This document shows, in pieces, positions 35,754 through 43,347 of a stretch of DNA of 64,000 nucleotides; the stretch's first letter is position 1; each line of letters starts with the position of its first letter. The notes beneath the pieces are model-generated. The model was not told the origin of the DNA and made no database searches. It worked only from the letters and a program-made list of their open reading frames with translations. A program made the position numbers and the translations under genes. Source of the stretch: DATHYU01 sp033722675 (GTDB lineage Bacteria > Actinomycetota > Acidimicrobiia > Spongiisociales > UBA11373); the NCBI GenBank assembly GCA_033722675.1, contig JAWVYO010000001.1, positions 1-64,000 on the forward strand, in the 5' to 3' direction.

Positions 35754-37547
35754 ATGAGCGACTACCGGCCCCCCATCGACGACATCGTCTACACGCTCGA
35801 GGAGGTGGCCGGGCTCGGCGACCTGGCCGCCCTCGACGCCTTCTCCGACCTCGATGCCGACTTCGTCCGCGCCGCACTCGAGGAGGCGGGGCGGTTCACC
35901 GCCGAGGTCATCGGATCCATTCACGAGGTGTCCGACGACCAGGGGAGCCGGCTCACCGACGAGGGCGAGGTCGTCACCCCCGACGGCTTCCGGGAGGCGT
36001 ACGGGAAGTTCGTCGAGTCCGGGTGGCCGGCGGCCGCCTTCCCGGAGGAGTGGGGCGGCGGTGGGATGCCGTTCACCGTCGGGCTCGCCGTGCAGGAGAT
36101 GGTGACGTCGGCCGACATGGCCTTCTCGCTGTGCCCCATGCTCACCTTCGGGGCGGTGGAGCTCCTCCTCGAGTACGGAACGCCGGAGCAGCAGGCCACC
36201 TACCTCGAGAAGCTCGTCACGGGCGAGTGGACCGGCACGATGGTCCTCACCGAACCCCAGGCGGGCTCGGACCTGGGAGCGCTCACCACCCGGGCGGTCC
36301 GCGCCGACGACGGCACCTACCGCATCACCGGCCAGAAGATCTACATCACCTGGGGCGACCACGACCTCACGGACAACATCGTCCATCTGGTGCTCGCCCG
36401 CACCCCCGACGCACCGCCCGGGACGCGGGGCATCTCCTGCTTCATCGTTCCGAAGTACCTCGTGGACGCCGACGGCACCCCCGGCGAGCGCAACGACATC
36501 ACGACGGTGTCGCTCGAGCACAAGCTCGGCATCCACGCCAGCCCCACCTGCGTCCTGTCCTTCGGCGACGAAGGCGACGGCGCGGTCGGCTACCTCGTCG
36601 GCGAGGAGCAGCAGGGCATGCGGTACATGTTCCTCATGATGAACAACGCCCGCCTCCAGGTGGGCGTCGAGGGGCTCGGCGTCGCGGAGCGGGTCCTCCA
36701 GCAGTCCGCCGCCTTCGCACGCGATCGCCGCCAGGGCCGCGCCGTGGGCGCACCGAAGACCGAGTCGTCGCCCATCGTCGAGCATCCGGACGTCCGGCGG
36801 ATGCTCATGCTGCTGCGAGCTCGCGTCGAGGCCATGCGGGGCGTCATGTATCGAACCGCCCGCATGATCGACCTGCGGCATCACGCGGCGACCGACGCCG
36901 AACGGGAGCGGGCGGACGAGGTCGCGGCGATCCTCACCCCGGTCTCGAAGGCCTGGGGGACCGACCTCGGTGTCGAGTGCGCCAACCTCGGGATCCAGGT
37001 GCACGGCGGCATGGGCTATATCGAGGAGACCGGGGCCGCCCGGCTGCTGCGCGACGTCCGGATCGCCCCCATCTACGAGGGCACGAACGGCATCCAGGCC
37101 GCAGACCTGGCGACGCGCAAGCTGCCGATGCGCGACGGTGCCGCCGTCGGCGACCTGCTGGACGAGATGCGCGCCACGGCGAAGCACCTCGCCGCGACCG
37201 ACGAGGCGACGGCGGGGGCGCTCACCGACGCCGTCGAGGCGCTGGCGGAGGCCTCCGAGTGGCTCCTCGGCCGCTTCGGCGTGGCACCGAACGACACGCT
37301 GGCGGGGGCGACGCCGTATCTGGAGATGTTCGGCATCACCGCCGGTGGGTGGGCGCTGGGCCTCGCGACCCTCGCCGCCCGGCGTCGGCTCGGGACGGAC
37401 GGCGCCGACGAGGCGTTCCTCCGCGACAAGATCGCCACCACCCGCTTCTACGCCGAACACGAGCTGCCCCGTGTGCGAGGTCTCCTGGCGTCGGCCACGG
37501 CCGGTGCCGGGACGATGTTCGAGGTCGACGCCGACCGGTTGGGCTGA
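35754..37547 (+). CDS. Long-form acyl-CoA dehydrogenase (FadE5/DmdC-like)
   Basis: 597 aa, longer than the usual 380 because of an N-terminal lid and a C-terminal helical domain, as in FadE5 and DmdC. FAD/substrate motifs: VLTEPQAGSDLGAL, ITGQKIYITWGDHDLTDN, and QVHGGMGYIEETGAARLLRD followed by IAPIYEGTNGIQA with the catalytic Glu. It oxidises acyl-CoA in beta-oxidation or a related thioester such as methylmercaptopropionyl-CoA. The partner crotonase gene is divergent beside it. Confidence 0.92.
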   Translation: MSDYRPPIDDIVYTLEEVAGLGDLAALDAFSDLDADFVRAALEEAGRFTAEVIGSIHEVSDDQGSRLTDEGEVVTPDGFREAYGKFVESGWPAAAFPEEWGGGGMPFTVGLAVQEMVTSADMAFSLCPMLTFGAVELLLEYGTPEQQATYLEKLVTGEWTGTMVLTEPQAGSDLGALTTRAVRADDGTYRITGQKIYITWGDHDLTDNIVHLVLARTPDAPPGTRGISCFIVPKYLVDADGTPGERNDITTVSLEHKLGIHASPTCVLSFGDEGDGAVGYLVGEEQQGMRYMFLMMNNARLQVGVEGLGVAERVLQQSAAFARDRRQGRAVGAPKTESSPIVEHPDVRRMLMLLRARVEAMRGVMYRTARMIDLRHHAATDAERERADEVAAILTPVSKAWGTDLGVECANLGIQVHGGMGYIEETGAARLLRDVRIAPIYEGTNGIQAADLATRKLPMRDGAAVGDLLDEMRATAKHLAATDEATAGALTDAVEALAEASEWLLGRFGVAPNDTLAGATPYLEMFGITAGGWALGLATLAARRRLGTDGADEAFLRDKIATTRFYAEHELPRVRGLLASATAGAGTMFEVDADRLG

Positions 37548-37550
37548 AGG

Positions 37551-38126
37551 CTAGCGGGGGATGCGCGTCCGCTTGAACTCGTTGAGCGCCGTCCACGGGA
37601 GCTGATCGAGGACGCGCTGCACCGCGTCGACGTCCCACCGGCCCATCAGGCGCACGAAGACGGCCTCGTCATCGGCGATGAAGGTCGGCACGCCGAACAC
37701 GGCGTGGCGTTCCACGCCGTCGGTGTGCTCCCGGGCGATCGTCTTGAGCGGCACGCCGGAGGCGACGACGGCCGCGACGCGGTCGGGATCGAGGCCGACC
37801 GATGCCACGGCGTCCCGCAGGACGACCTCGTCGTTCAGGTCGAGGCCGTCTTCGTGGCGGGCGGCGAACAGGGCGGTGTGGGCATCGAGGAAGGACTCCG
37901 GGAACTCGTCCCGCACGGCGACACCCCAGGCGAGGGCCAGCACGCCGCTCGGCAGCTCCTCGCGGTCCCACACGGGCGTCTCGTCCTTCTCGGTGTGGAC
38001 CTGGCTCAACGAGAAGGCCTGGAAGGTCACGTCCCAGTCGCGACCGTCCTTGAGGCCGACGACGACGGCCTCGTTGGCGTTGCGGGCGAAGGGGCACAGG
38101 TAGTCCCAGGTGATGGCGAACTGCAT
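37551..38126 (-). CDS. DsbA-family (FrnE/HCCA-like) thioredoxin-fold protein with one active-site Cys
   Basis: 191 aa. The thioredoxin-fold N-terminus FAITWDYLCPFARNANE has Cys-Pro-Phe-Ala where DsbA has Cys-x-x-Cys, so the resolving cysteine is missing. The cis-proline loop VFGVPTFIADDEAVF is intact. Monothiol members reduce or isomerise substrates with a low-molecular-weight thiol (mycothiol is likely in actinobacteria). A GAGGAG site precedes the ATG. Confidence 0.82.
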   Translation of the reverse strand: MQFAITWDYLCPFARNANEAVVVGLKDGRDWDVTFQAFSLSQVHTEKDETPVWDREELPSGVLALAWGVAVRDEFPESFLDAHTALFAARHEDGLDLNDEVVLRDAVASVGLDPDRVAAVVASGVPLKTIAREHTDGVERHAVFGVPTFIADDEAVFVRLMGRWDVDAVQRVLDQLPWTALNEFKRTRIPR

Positions 38127-38193
38127 CGGCTCCTCGGTGGATCGGGGGGTGTCTCGACCAACGGACGAGCGCCGGTGGTCATTCCGTGACGCC

Positions 38194-38226
38194 TATGGTG
38201 TCGACTCGAGATCACTACGAGAAAGG
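38194..38226 (+). promoter_or_regulatory. -10 TATGGT and Shine-Dalgarno of the cyclophilin gene
   Basis: TATGGT (38194-38199) with a leader of about 27 nt that contains GAAAGG (38221-38226) before the GTG at 38233. This is a conventional leadered start. Confidence 0.45.
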
Positions 38227-38232
38227 CTCACC

Positions 38233-38742
38233 GTGGCCGAGTACTCCGCTCCCCCCGAGCTCACCATCGACCTGGACGGCGACTACGTCGCCACCCTCCA
38301 CACGACGATGGGAGACATCGAGATCGCCTTCGACCCGGCGAACGCGCCCCGGGCCGTCAACAACTTCCTCTTCCTCGCCGGCGAGGGCTTCTACGACGAC
38401 GTGATCTTCCATCGCATCGTGCCCGGCTTCGTGATCCAGGGCGGTGACCCGACCGGCACCGGCACCGGCGGGCCGGGCTACCGCTTCCGCGACGAGTTGG
38501 AGGGGCCCGGAACGTATCGCCGGGGCACGGTGGCGATGGCGAACGCCGGGCCGAACACGAACGGCTCGCAGTTCTTCATCTGCCTCAAGGACCTGCCGGG
38601 GCTCCCCCACGCCTACACGATCTTCGGCACCGTCACCGACGGCATGGACGTCGTCGACGAGATCGCTGCGCTCCGCACCGACTCGTCGGATCGCCCCCAC
38701 GACCCGCCCGTCATCGAGCGGGTGACCGTCACGGGTCCGTGA
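38233..38742 (+). CDS. Peptidyl-prolyl cis-trans isomerase, cyclophilin type
   Basis: 169 aa cytosolic cyclophilin. Catalytic landmarks: FHRIVPGFVIQGGDPTGTG (with the Arg of FHR), GTVAMANAGPNTNGSQFFI and FGTVTDGMDVVDEI. Accelerates prolyl bond isomerisation in protein folding. GTG start. Its stop overlaps the start of the M48 protease gene as GTGA. Confidence 0.94.
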   Translation: MAEYSAPPELTIDLDGDYVATLHTTMGDIEIAFDPANAPRAVNNFLFLAGEGFYDDVIFHRIVPGFVIQGGDPTGTGTGGPGYRFRDELEGPGTYRRGTVAMANAGPNTNGSQFFICLKDLPGLPHAYTIFGTVTDGMDVVDEIAALRTDSSDRPHDPPVIERVTVTGP

Positions 38743-39569
38743 CGGCACCGGCTCCGGCCCCCGGCCCGGACTCGACCGCGGACCGGCGCTCGCCGCAGCG
38801 ACACCCCGCCGAGCTCCGGCTGCTCGTCGTCGGGATCGTGGTGACCGCGGTCCTGGCGCCCGTCCTCGCGGACACGGCGATCGACGCCGTGGGCGCCTGG
38901 TGGGCGGGCGCCATCGCCGCCGCGATCGTCGGCCTGTACGTCGCCCGGGGCATGCTGAACGCCTCCGAACGGGCGAACTCGGTCCTCATCACCCGGGACC
39001 AGTTCCCCGAGATCCACGGCCGGATCGTTGCGATGTCGGAGGCATTCGGGCTGCGCCGTCCACCCGACGCCTACGTCGTCCAGGCCGGAGGCGTCTTGAA
39101 CGCCTTCGCCTCCCGCCATCACCGCACCGACTTCATCAGGATCAATGCCGACGTCCTCGAGGTCGGGTCGTTCGGACTCGGCCCCCGGCCCCGGGATCCC
39201 GACGCCCTCGACTTCATCATCGCCCACGAGATCGGTCACGTCGCCGCCGGACACGTCGGGTTCTGGTACACGGTCGCGTCGAACCTCGTGTCGCTCGTGC
39301 CGATCCTGGGCCACTCCCTCTCACGGGCCAAGGAGTACACGGCCGACAACTACGGCCATGCGGCGGTGCCCGACAACCTCACCGGGATGGTGCTGCTGAG
39401 CGGCGGGAAGTACCTCTACCCCGAGATCGATCCGGGCCAGTTCGTCGAGCGGGCACGCACCGACCGCGGCGTCTTCCTGTGGCTCACGAACGCGCTCTCG
39501 AGCCATCCCGTGATGACCAAACGGATCGCAGCCCTCGCCGACCGCAGCCGACCCGGGCGGATCTTCTGA
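38739..39569 (+). CDS. M48 family metalloprotease (HtpX-like)
   Basis: 276 aa. Two TM helices at about residues 27-44 and 52-70. Zinc motif HEIGH (His163, Glu164, His167). Third ligand probably Glu in SRAKEYTADNYG. VVQAGGVLNAFASRHH is the conserved M48 block upstream. A membrane-bound quality-control protease. Coupled to the cyclophilin gene, which suggests a joint folding/quality function. Confidence 0.88.
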   Translation: MTAPAPAPGPDSTADRRSPQRHPAELRLLVVGIVVTAVLAPVLADTAIDAVGAWWAGAIAAAIVGLYVARGMLNASERANSVLITRDQFPEIHGRIVAMSEAFGLRRPPDAYVVQAGGVLNAFASRHHRTDFIRINADVLEVGSFGLGPRPRDPDALDFIIAHEIGHVAAGHVGFWYTVASNLVSLVPILGHSLSRAKEYTADNYGHAAVPDNLTGMVLLSGGKYLYPEIDPGQFVERARTDRGVFLWLTNALSSHPVMTKRIAALADRSRPGRIF

Positions 39570-39573
39570 CCGC

Positions 39574-40926
39574 TCAGTCGCCCCGGGCCGCCCGGTAGGC
39601 CTCCAGCGTCCGCTCCCTCGCCTCGGCGTGGTCGACGAGGGGTTCGGGGTAGTCCTCCCCGAGCGTGATCCCGGCCGCGGCGAGCTCCAGGGGCCCCGCC
39701 GTCCATGGCTCGTGGATCGCAGCTCCGTCGAGTCCCCGGAGCTCCGGGACCCACCGGCGGATGTAGTGGCCGTCGGGATCGAACCGCTTCGACTGCGTCA
39801 CCGGGTTGAAGACCCGGAAGTAGGGGGCCGCGTCCGCCCCGGTGCCGGCCACCCACTGCCAGTTCCCGACGTTCTGGGGCAGGTCGGCGTCCACGAGCAG
39901 TCGTCGGAACCAGCGCTCCCCCTCCCGCCAGTCGATGAGGAGGTCCTTCACGAGGAACGATGCGGTGATCATCCGCACCCGGTTGTGCATCCACCCCTCG
40001 GCGGCCAACTGGCGCATCCCGGCGTCCACGATGGGGTACCCGGTCCGGCCCTCCTGCCAGGCCTCGAGGCCGTCGGGGTCGTCGCGCCACGCCATGGCCT
40101 CGTACTCCGACCGCATCGGGGCGTCGACGGTGCCCGGGAAGTGCGCCATGAGCTGGGCGTAGAAGTCCCGCCAGCACAGCTGCCGGACGAAGGCGCGCCG
40201 GCTCTCGGTCCCGTCGCCGACGCGCACGGCCACCATCCGGGGGCTGAGCGTGCCGAACTTGAGGTCGGCCGACAGCCGTGAGGTGGTGTCGAGATCCGGG
40301 CGATCCCGCTCCTCCTCGTAGGCGTCGACCCGATCGAGGAACTCGTCGAGCCGATCGAGGGCGGCGTCCTCGCCGCCCACCATGAGCGGCGGTCCCGCCT
40401 CGGGCAGGCCGTCGCCGGGCTCGGACGCCACGCCGGCCTCGCCCTCCCCCGGCCAGGGCACCCACGGGGTGGAGGCCCACGATCGCGAGAAGGGGGTGAA
40501 CACGCGGTAGGGATCGCCCGACGTCGTCGTGATGGTCCCGGGAGCGTGGACGTAGCGTCCCGGATGTCCGACGAGCCGCCCGTCCAGGGCCTCGCCCACC
40601 GTGCGGTCCCGGCGCACCGCGTAGGGCGTGATGTCGGTGGTGGCGTGGACGAGCTCGGCGTCGACGTCGGAGGCGACGTCCGCCACGACGGCGTCGGGCC
40701 GGCCGCGCTCGACGCGCAACCGCCCCCCGCCATCGCGCAGGGCGGCGTCGAGGGCCGCGAGGTGGGCGGCGAGCTGGTCGCGGCGGTGCTCGCCGGCGCC
40801 GTCCCAGAGCGGAGGGTCGACCACGAAGAGCGCCGTCACCTCGTCGTGGGCCGACGTCGCCGCCGCCCAGGCCGGATTGTCGTCGAGACGCAGGTCCGCC
40901 CGGAACCAGACGATGCCGTGACTCAT
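39574..40926 (-). CDS. phrB: Cryptochrome/DNA photolyase family protein, probable CPD photolyase
   Basis: 450 aa. N-terminal antenna-chromophore Rossmann domain (VWFRADLRLDDNPA). FAD domain from about residue 200 has LCWRDFYAQLMAHFP, GYPIVDAGMRQLAAEGWMHNR and DLPQNVGNWQWVAGTGADAAP (landmarks, not complete motifs). Class I CPD photolyases repair UV dimers with blue light. The ATG overlaps the stop of the acyltransferase gene (ATGA). Confidence 0.92.
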   Translation of the reverse strand: MSHGIVWFRADLRLDDNPAWAAATSAHDEVTALFVVDPPLWDGAGEHRRDQLAAHLAALDAALRDGGGRLRVERGRPDAVVADVASDVDAELVHATTDITPYAVRRDRTVGEALDGRLVGHPGRYVHAPGTITTTSGDPYRVFTPFSRSWASTPWVPWPGEGEAGVASEPGDGLPEAGPPLMVGGEDAALDRLDEFLDRVDAYEEERDRPDLDTTSRLSADLKFGTLSPRMVAVRVGDGTESRRAFVRQLCWRDFYAQLMAHFPGTVDAPMRSEYEAMAWRDDPDGLEAWQEGRTGYPIVDAGMRQLAAEGWMHNRVRMITASFLVKDLLIDWREGERWFRRLLVDADLPQNVGNWQWVAGTGADAAPYFRVFNPVTQSKRFDPDGHYIRRWVPELRGLDGAAIHEPWTAGPLELAAAGITLGEDYPEPLVDHAEARERTLEAYRAARGD

Positions 40927-41942
40927 ACGTGCTCGTGGATCCAGCCGTCCACCTGCGCCCACTGGTCGAGGAGCCACGCCACGCGACCGGGCCGATCGGG
41001 GGGGATGTCCGACGCCGGCACCCGCCAGAACCGGACCCGCAACGTGCCGCCGATGATCCGCCCGTTCCAGATGTCCTTCACCTCGGCGAACCCGTCGAGC
41101 CCGACATGGGCGGCGATCACGACGTCGGTGCCCAGGTCGAGGAGGGTGAGCGGCCCGCCCATCCGGGGGGGGAGCACGTGACGCAGCGACCTGGCCGCCT
41201 CCGCCAGGGGCGACGTGCGGCGCTCCAGCGACTCGATCGCCCGCGCCTGCTTGGCCGGCGTGAACCGGGTGCCCTCGGGATAGATGAGCATCCCGTCGCG
41301 CTCGCCCAGGTCCTGGCCGAGCGCCCGGATGCGCTCCACCTCCGCCGACGTGTCACCGGCGCGATCGACGAACACGTTCTCGAGACGGTTGCCGGCGATG
41401 TCGAGCGCCGGGTCGACGAGGAGCTCCTTCTTCAGGATGTACCGGAGCCGGATGCCGTGAGGTGTCGTCACCAGGGCATTGGGGAGGAGGGTGTCGGCGA
41501 TCGAGGCGTGGCGCATCATGACCACGATGGGGCCCGGCGGGATCGAGTCCGAGCCCTCCACCTCGAGCCCGACCGTGAAGATCCTGCGGAACGACCAGAG
41601 GAGGATCCGCGCCCAGCGCTCCTGGAGCCGGAAGGACGACCACAGCAGGCGTTCGCGGCGGCGGCGCCCCACCCCGGCGGTGAACCAGGCGACGGCGAGC
41701 GAGATCAGGGCCCACACCTCGACGGCGAGGTATGTCCAGCCGAAGGCGACCATGCGGACCGTGACGAGCCGGCGGTTGCCGGCGAGGGCGCGCACCGCGT
41801 CGACGGCGAGGGCGAGCGGGACGAGCAGCGGGAGCGCCACCGTCACCACGAGGGCGCTCAGCAGCGTGACGGGGACGGAGACCATCCGCCGTCGGAGCGC
41901 CCCCTGCCGGTCCGGCCGGCCCGGATCAGAGGTACTGGCCAC
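40923..41942 (-). CDS. Membrane-associated 1-acylglycerol-3-phosphate acyltransferase (PlsC-like)
   Basis: 339 aa. Two N-terminal hydrophobic segments (about 25-50 and 65-90), then the PlsC domain with RHASIADT (HX4D catalytic motif), ENVFVDRAG and MLIYPEGTRFTP (PEGT glycerol-phosphate motif). It may acylate lysophosphatidate or another lipid. It overlaps the proteasome activator gene by 17 bp and is coupled to the photolyase gene. Confidence 0.87.
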   Translation of the reverse strand: MASTSDPGRPDRQGALRRRMVSVPVTLLSALVVTVALPLLVPLALAVDAVRALAGNRRLVTVRMVAFGWTYLAVEVWALISLAVAWFTAGVGRRRRERLLWSSFRLQERWARILLWSFRRIFTVGLEVEGSDSIPPGPIVVMMRHASIADTLLPNALVTTPHGIRLRYILKKELLVDPALDIAGNRLENVFVDRAGDTSAEVERIRALGQDLGERDGMLIYPEGTRFTPAKQARAIESLERRTSPLAEAARSLRHVLPPRMGGPLTLLDLGTDVVIAAHVGLDGFAEVKDIWNGRIIGGTLRVRFWRVPASDIPPDRPGRVAWLLDQWAQVDGWIHEHV

Positions 41943-42405
41943 CGGTGACGTCGCCCCGACGCTGGGACTGGGCCTCGATCGCCTTTGCCCGCATCTCCTG
42001 CAGCTGATGCTGGGCCGCGACCTGCTGGCTCATGAGCGTGGCCTGGATCCCCGCGAACAGCCCCTCGAGCCATCCCACGAGCTGCGCCTGGGCGATGCGG
42101 AGCTCCGATTCCGTCGACTCCTCGCTCGACAGCGGGAGGAAGATCTCGGCCAGCTCCTCGCGCAGGTCGGGCGAGAGCACTTCCTGCATCTCCTCGAGCG
42201 ACCGCTCGTGGACCTCGATGAGACGCCGGCGTCCCGGTTCGTCGAGGGGGGCCTGGCGCACCTCGTCGAGCATCGCCCGCGTCATCGAAGCGATGCGCAT
42301 GAGCTTCGGGGCCTGGACATAGGACGACTCCGGGGTGGACTCGTCCTCGGCGACGACTTCGACGCCGTCGTCCTCCGCGGTCTGGGGGTCGGATTCGGTG
42401 GTCAT
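41926..42405 (-). CDS. bpa: Bacterial proteasome activator (Bpa/PafE family)
   Basis: 159 aa. A disordered acidic N-terminus is followed by a four-helix-bundle core (PKLMRIASMTRAMLDEVRQ, SLEEMQEVLSPDLREELAE) and the C-terminal tail GDVTGGQYL. The GQYL end is the hydrophobic-Tyr-x motif that docks into the 20S proteasome alpha-ring and opens the gate without ATP. So the genome should encode a 20S proteasome, though none is in this window. ATG start, 6 nt from a TAAGGT -10 that overlaps the DDAH stop codon. Confidence 0.92.
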   Translation of the reverse strand: MTTESDPQTAEDDGVEVVAEDESTPESSYVQAPKLMRIASMTRAMLDEVRQAPLDEPGRRRLIEVHERSLEEMQEVLSPDLREELAEIFLPLSSEESTESELRIAQAQLVGWLEGLFAGIQATLMSQQVAAQHQLQEMRAKAIEAQSQRRGDVTGGQYL

Positions 42406-42411
42406 GCCGAC

Positions 42412-42417
42412 ACCTTA
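42412..42417 (-). promoter_or_regulatory. -10 element TAAGGT of the proteasome activator gene
   Basis: Minus-strand TAAGGT, 6 nt from the ATG at 42405. The TAA is also the stop codon of the upstream DDAH gene. Confidence 0.55.
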
Positions 42418-43188
42418 CGGAGTCCCCGTTGCGTACACGTCCCGGATCCGCACCGACAGGCAGGTGAGGCCGCCGCCCGCCCGCGCGAACTCGCCGATGT
42501 CGACGAGGACGGGCACGTGGCCGAGCCGGCCGAGGAGTCCGGCGGTGCCCGCGGCGGCGACGAGGACCCGGCCGTCGGGGAGACGCACGACGTTCGGGTC
42601 GTCGGAGCAGTGGACGATCCGCAGCGGGGCGAAGGGGGCCTCGTCCACGGCCCCGGGGGCCACCAGCACGGTCCGGGCATCGGGGGCGGTCACCGCCGAC
42701 TTGAGGTGGAGCACCCCGTCGACGTCGACGGGCACGATCCTCCGGTCGGGTACGGCGGAGCGGAGCGCGGCGATGCCGGCGTCGTCGGTCCGCGACGACC
42801 GTCCGACGAACACGGTGTGGCCCACCTGGAGCACGTCACCACCGTCGATCCGCGCCGGAGGAGCGATCCGGGCGATCGACCGGACGAGGCCGTCGACGGC
42901 CCCTGCGACACCATCGACCTCGCCGCGGCGGCTGGGATGGCCGGGCCGGGTGATCACCGCCCGGTCGCCGACGACGACCGCCGTGTCCTCGACGAAGGGG
43001 GCATCCGGGTGTCCCGAGGGCGACGCCAGCATCCGCGTGGCGAAGCCTCCGTCCTCGAGGGCGCGCCGGTAGGCGTCGTGCTGCGACGCTGCGACCGCCG
43101 GGTCGAGGGGTGGATCCGGCGGCTCGTCGGTCACGCAGGCACCGAACGCCTCCGTCGGGGGACGGAGGAGGGCGACGGGGACCGACAT
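42415..43188 (-). CDS. Dimethylargininase (DDAH)-like amidinotransferase-fold hydrolase
   Basis: 257 aa, size of bacterial DDAH. FVEDTAVVVGDRAVITRPG, RIDGGDVLQVG, His161 in VLHLKSAV, and the C-terminal nucleophile Cys243 in AGGGLTCLSVRI match the family. It hydrolyses dimethylarginine or a related guanidine to citrulline. A second possibility is an arginine deiminase-like amidohydrolase. ATG start, 7 nt from a TAGCCT -10. Confidence 0.87.
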   Translation of the reverse strand: MSVPVALLRPPTEAFGACVTDEPPDPPLDPAVAASQHDAYRRALEDGGFATRMLASPSGHPDAPFVEDTAVVVGDRAVITRPGHPSRRGEVDGVAGAVDGLVRSIARIAPPARIDGGDVLQVGHTVFVGRSSRTDDAGIAALRSAVPDRRIVPVDVDGVLHLKSAVTAPDARTVLVAPGAVDEAPFAPLRIVHCSDDPNVVRLPDGRVLVAAAGTAGLLGRLGHVPVLVDIGEFARAGGGLTCLSVRIRDVYATGTP

Positions 43189-43195
43189 GCGCTCC

Positions 43196-43201
43196 AGGCT
43201 A
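43196..43201 (-). promoter_or_regulatory. -10 element TAGCCT of the DDAH gene
   Basis: Minus-strand TAGCCT, 7 nt from the ATG at 43188. Confidence 0.5.
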
Positions 43202-43297
43202 TTGCGGGAGAAATCGCTCAAGTCGGACCCGTACCCCGCCGATACACACCATCACAGAGGAAGGTATCTCCCTGTACCTCCCGTCTCAGCCCACGAA

Positions 43298-43319
43298 GCG
43301 GCCGCCTCCGGGCGGCCGC
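43298..43319. terminator. Perfect hairpin between divergent DDAH and ProA-like genes
   Basis: GCGGCCGCC-TCCG-GGCGGCCGC, a 9-bp stem with a 4-nt loop, ends 15 bp before the ProA-like promoter. Both flanking genes run away from it. It may terminate a small RNA starting near a GATACAC element around 43240. Confidence 0.4.
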
Positions 43320-43333
43320 GTCGCGTGGTGGAC

Positions 43334-43339
43334 TACCGT
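43334..43339 (+). promoter_or_regulatory. -10 element TACCGT of the ProA-like gene
   Basis: TACCGT, 8 nt before the ATG at 43348. Confidence 0.5.
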
Positions 43340-43347
43340 CGCGGTCC

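Noticed and set aside
41479..43347. Long upstream extension of the ProA-like gene
   Set aside because: It would run antisense through three genes (acyltransferase, Bpa, DDAH). A leaderless promoter points to the ATG at 43348.
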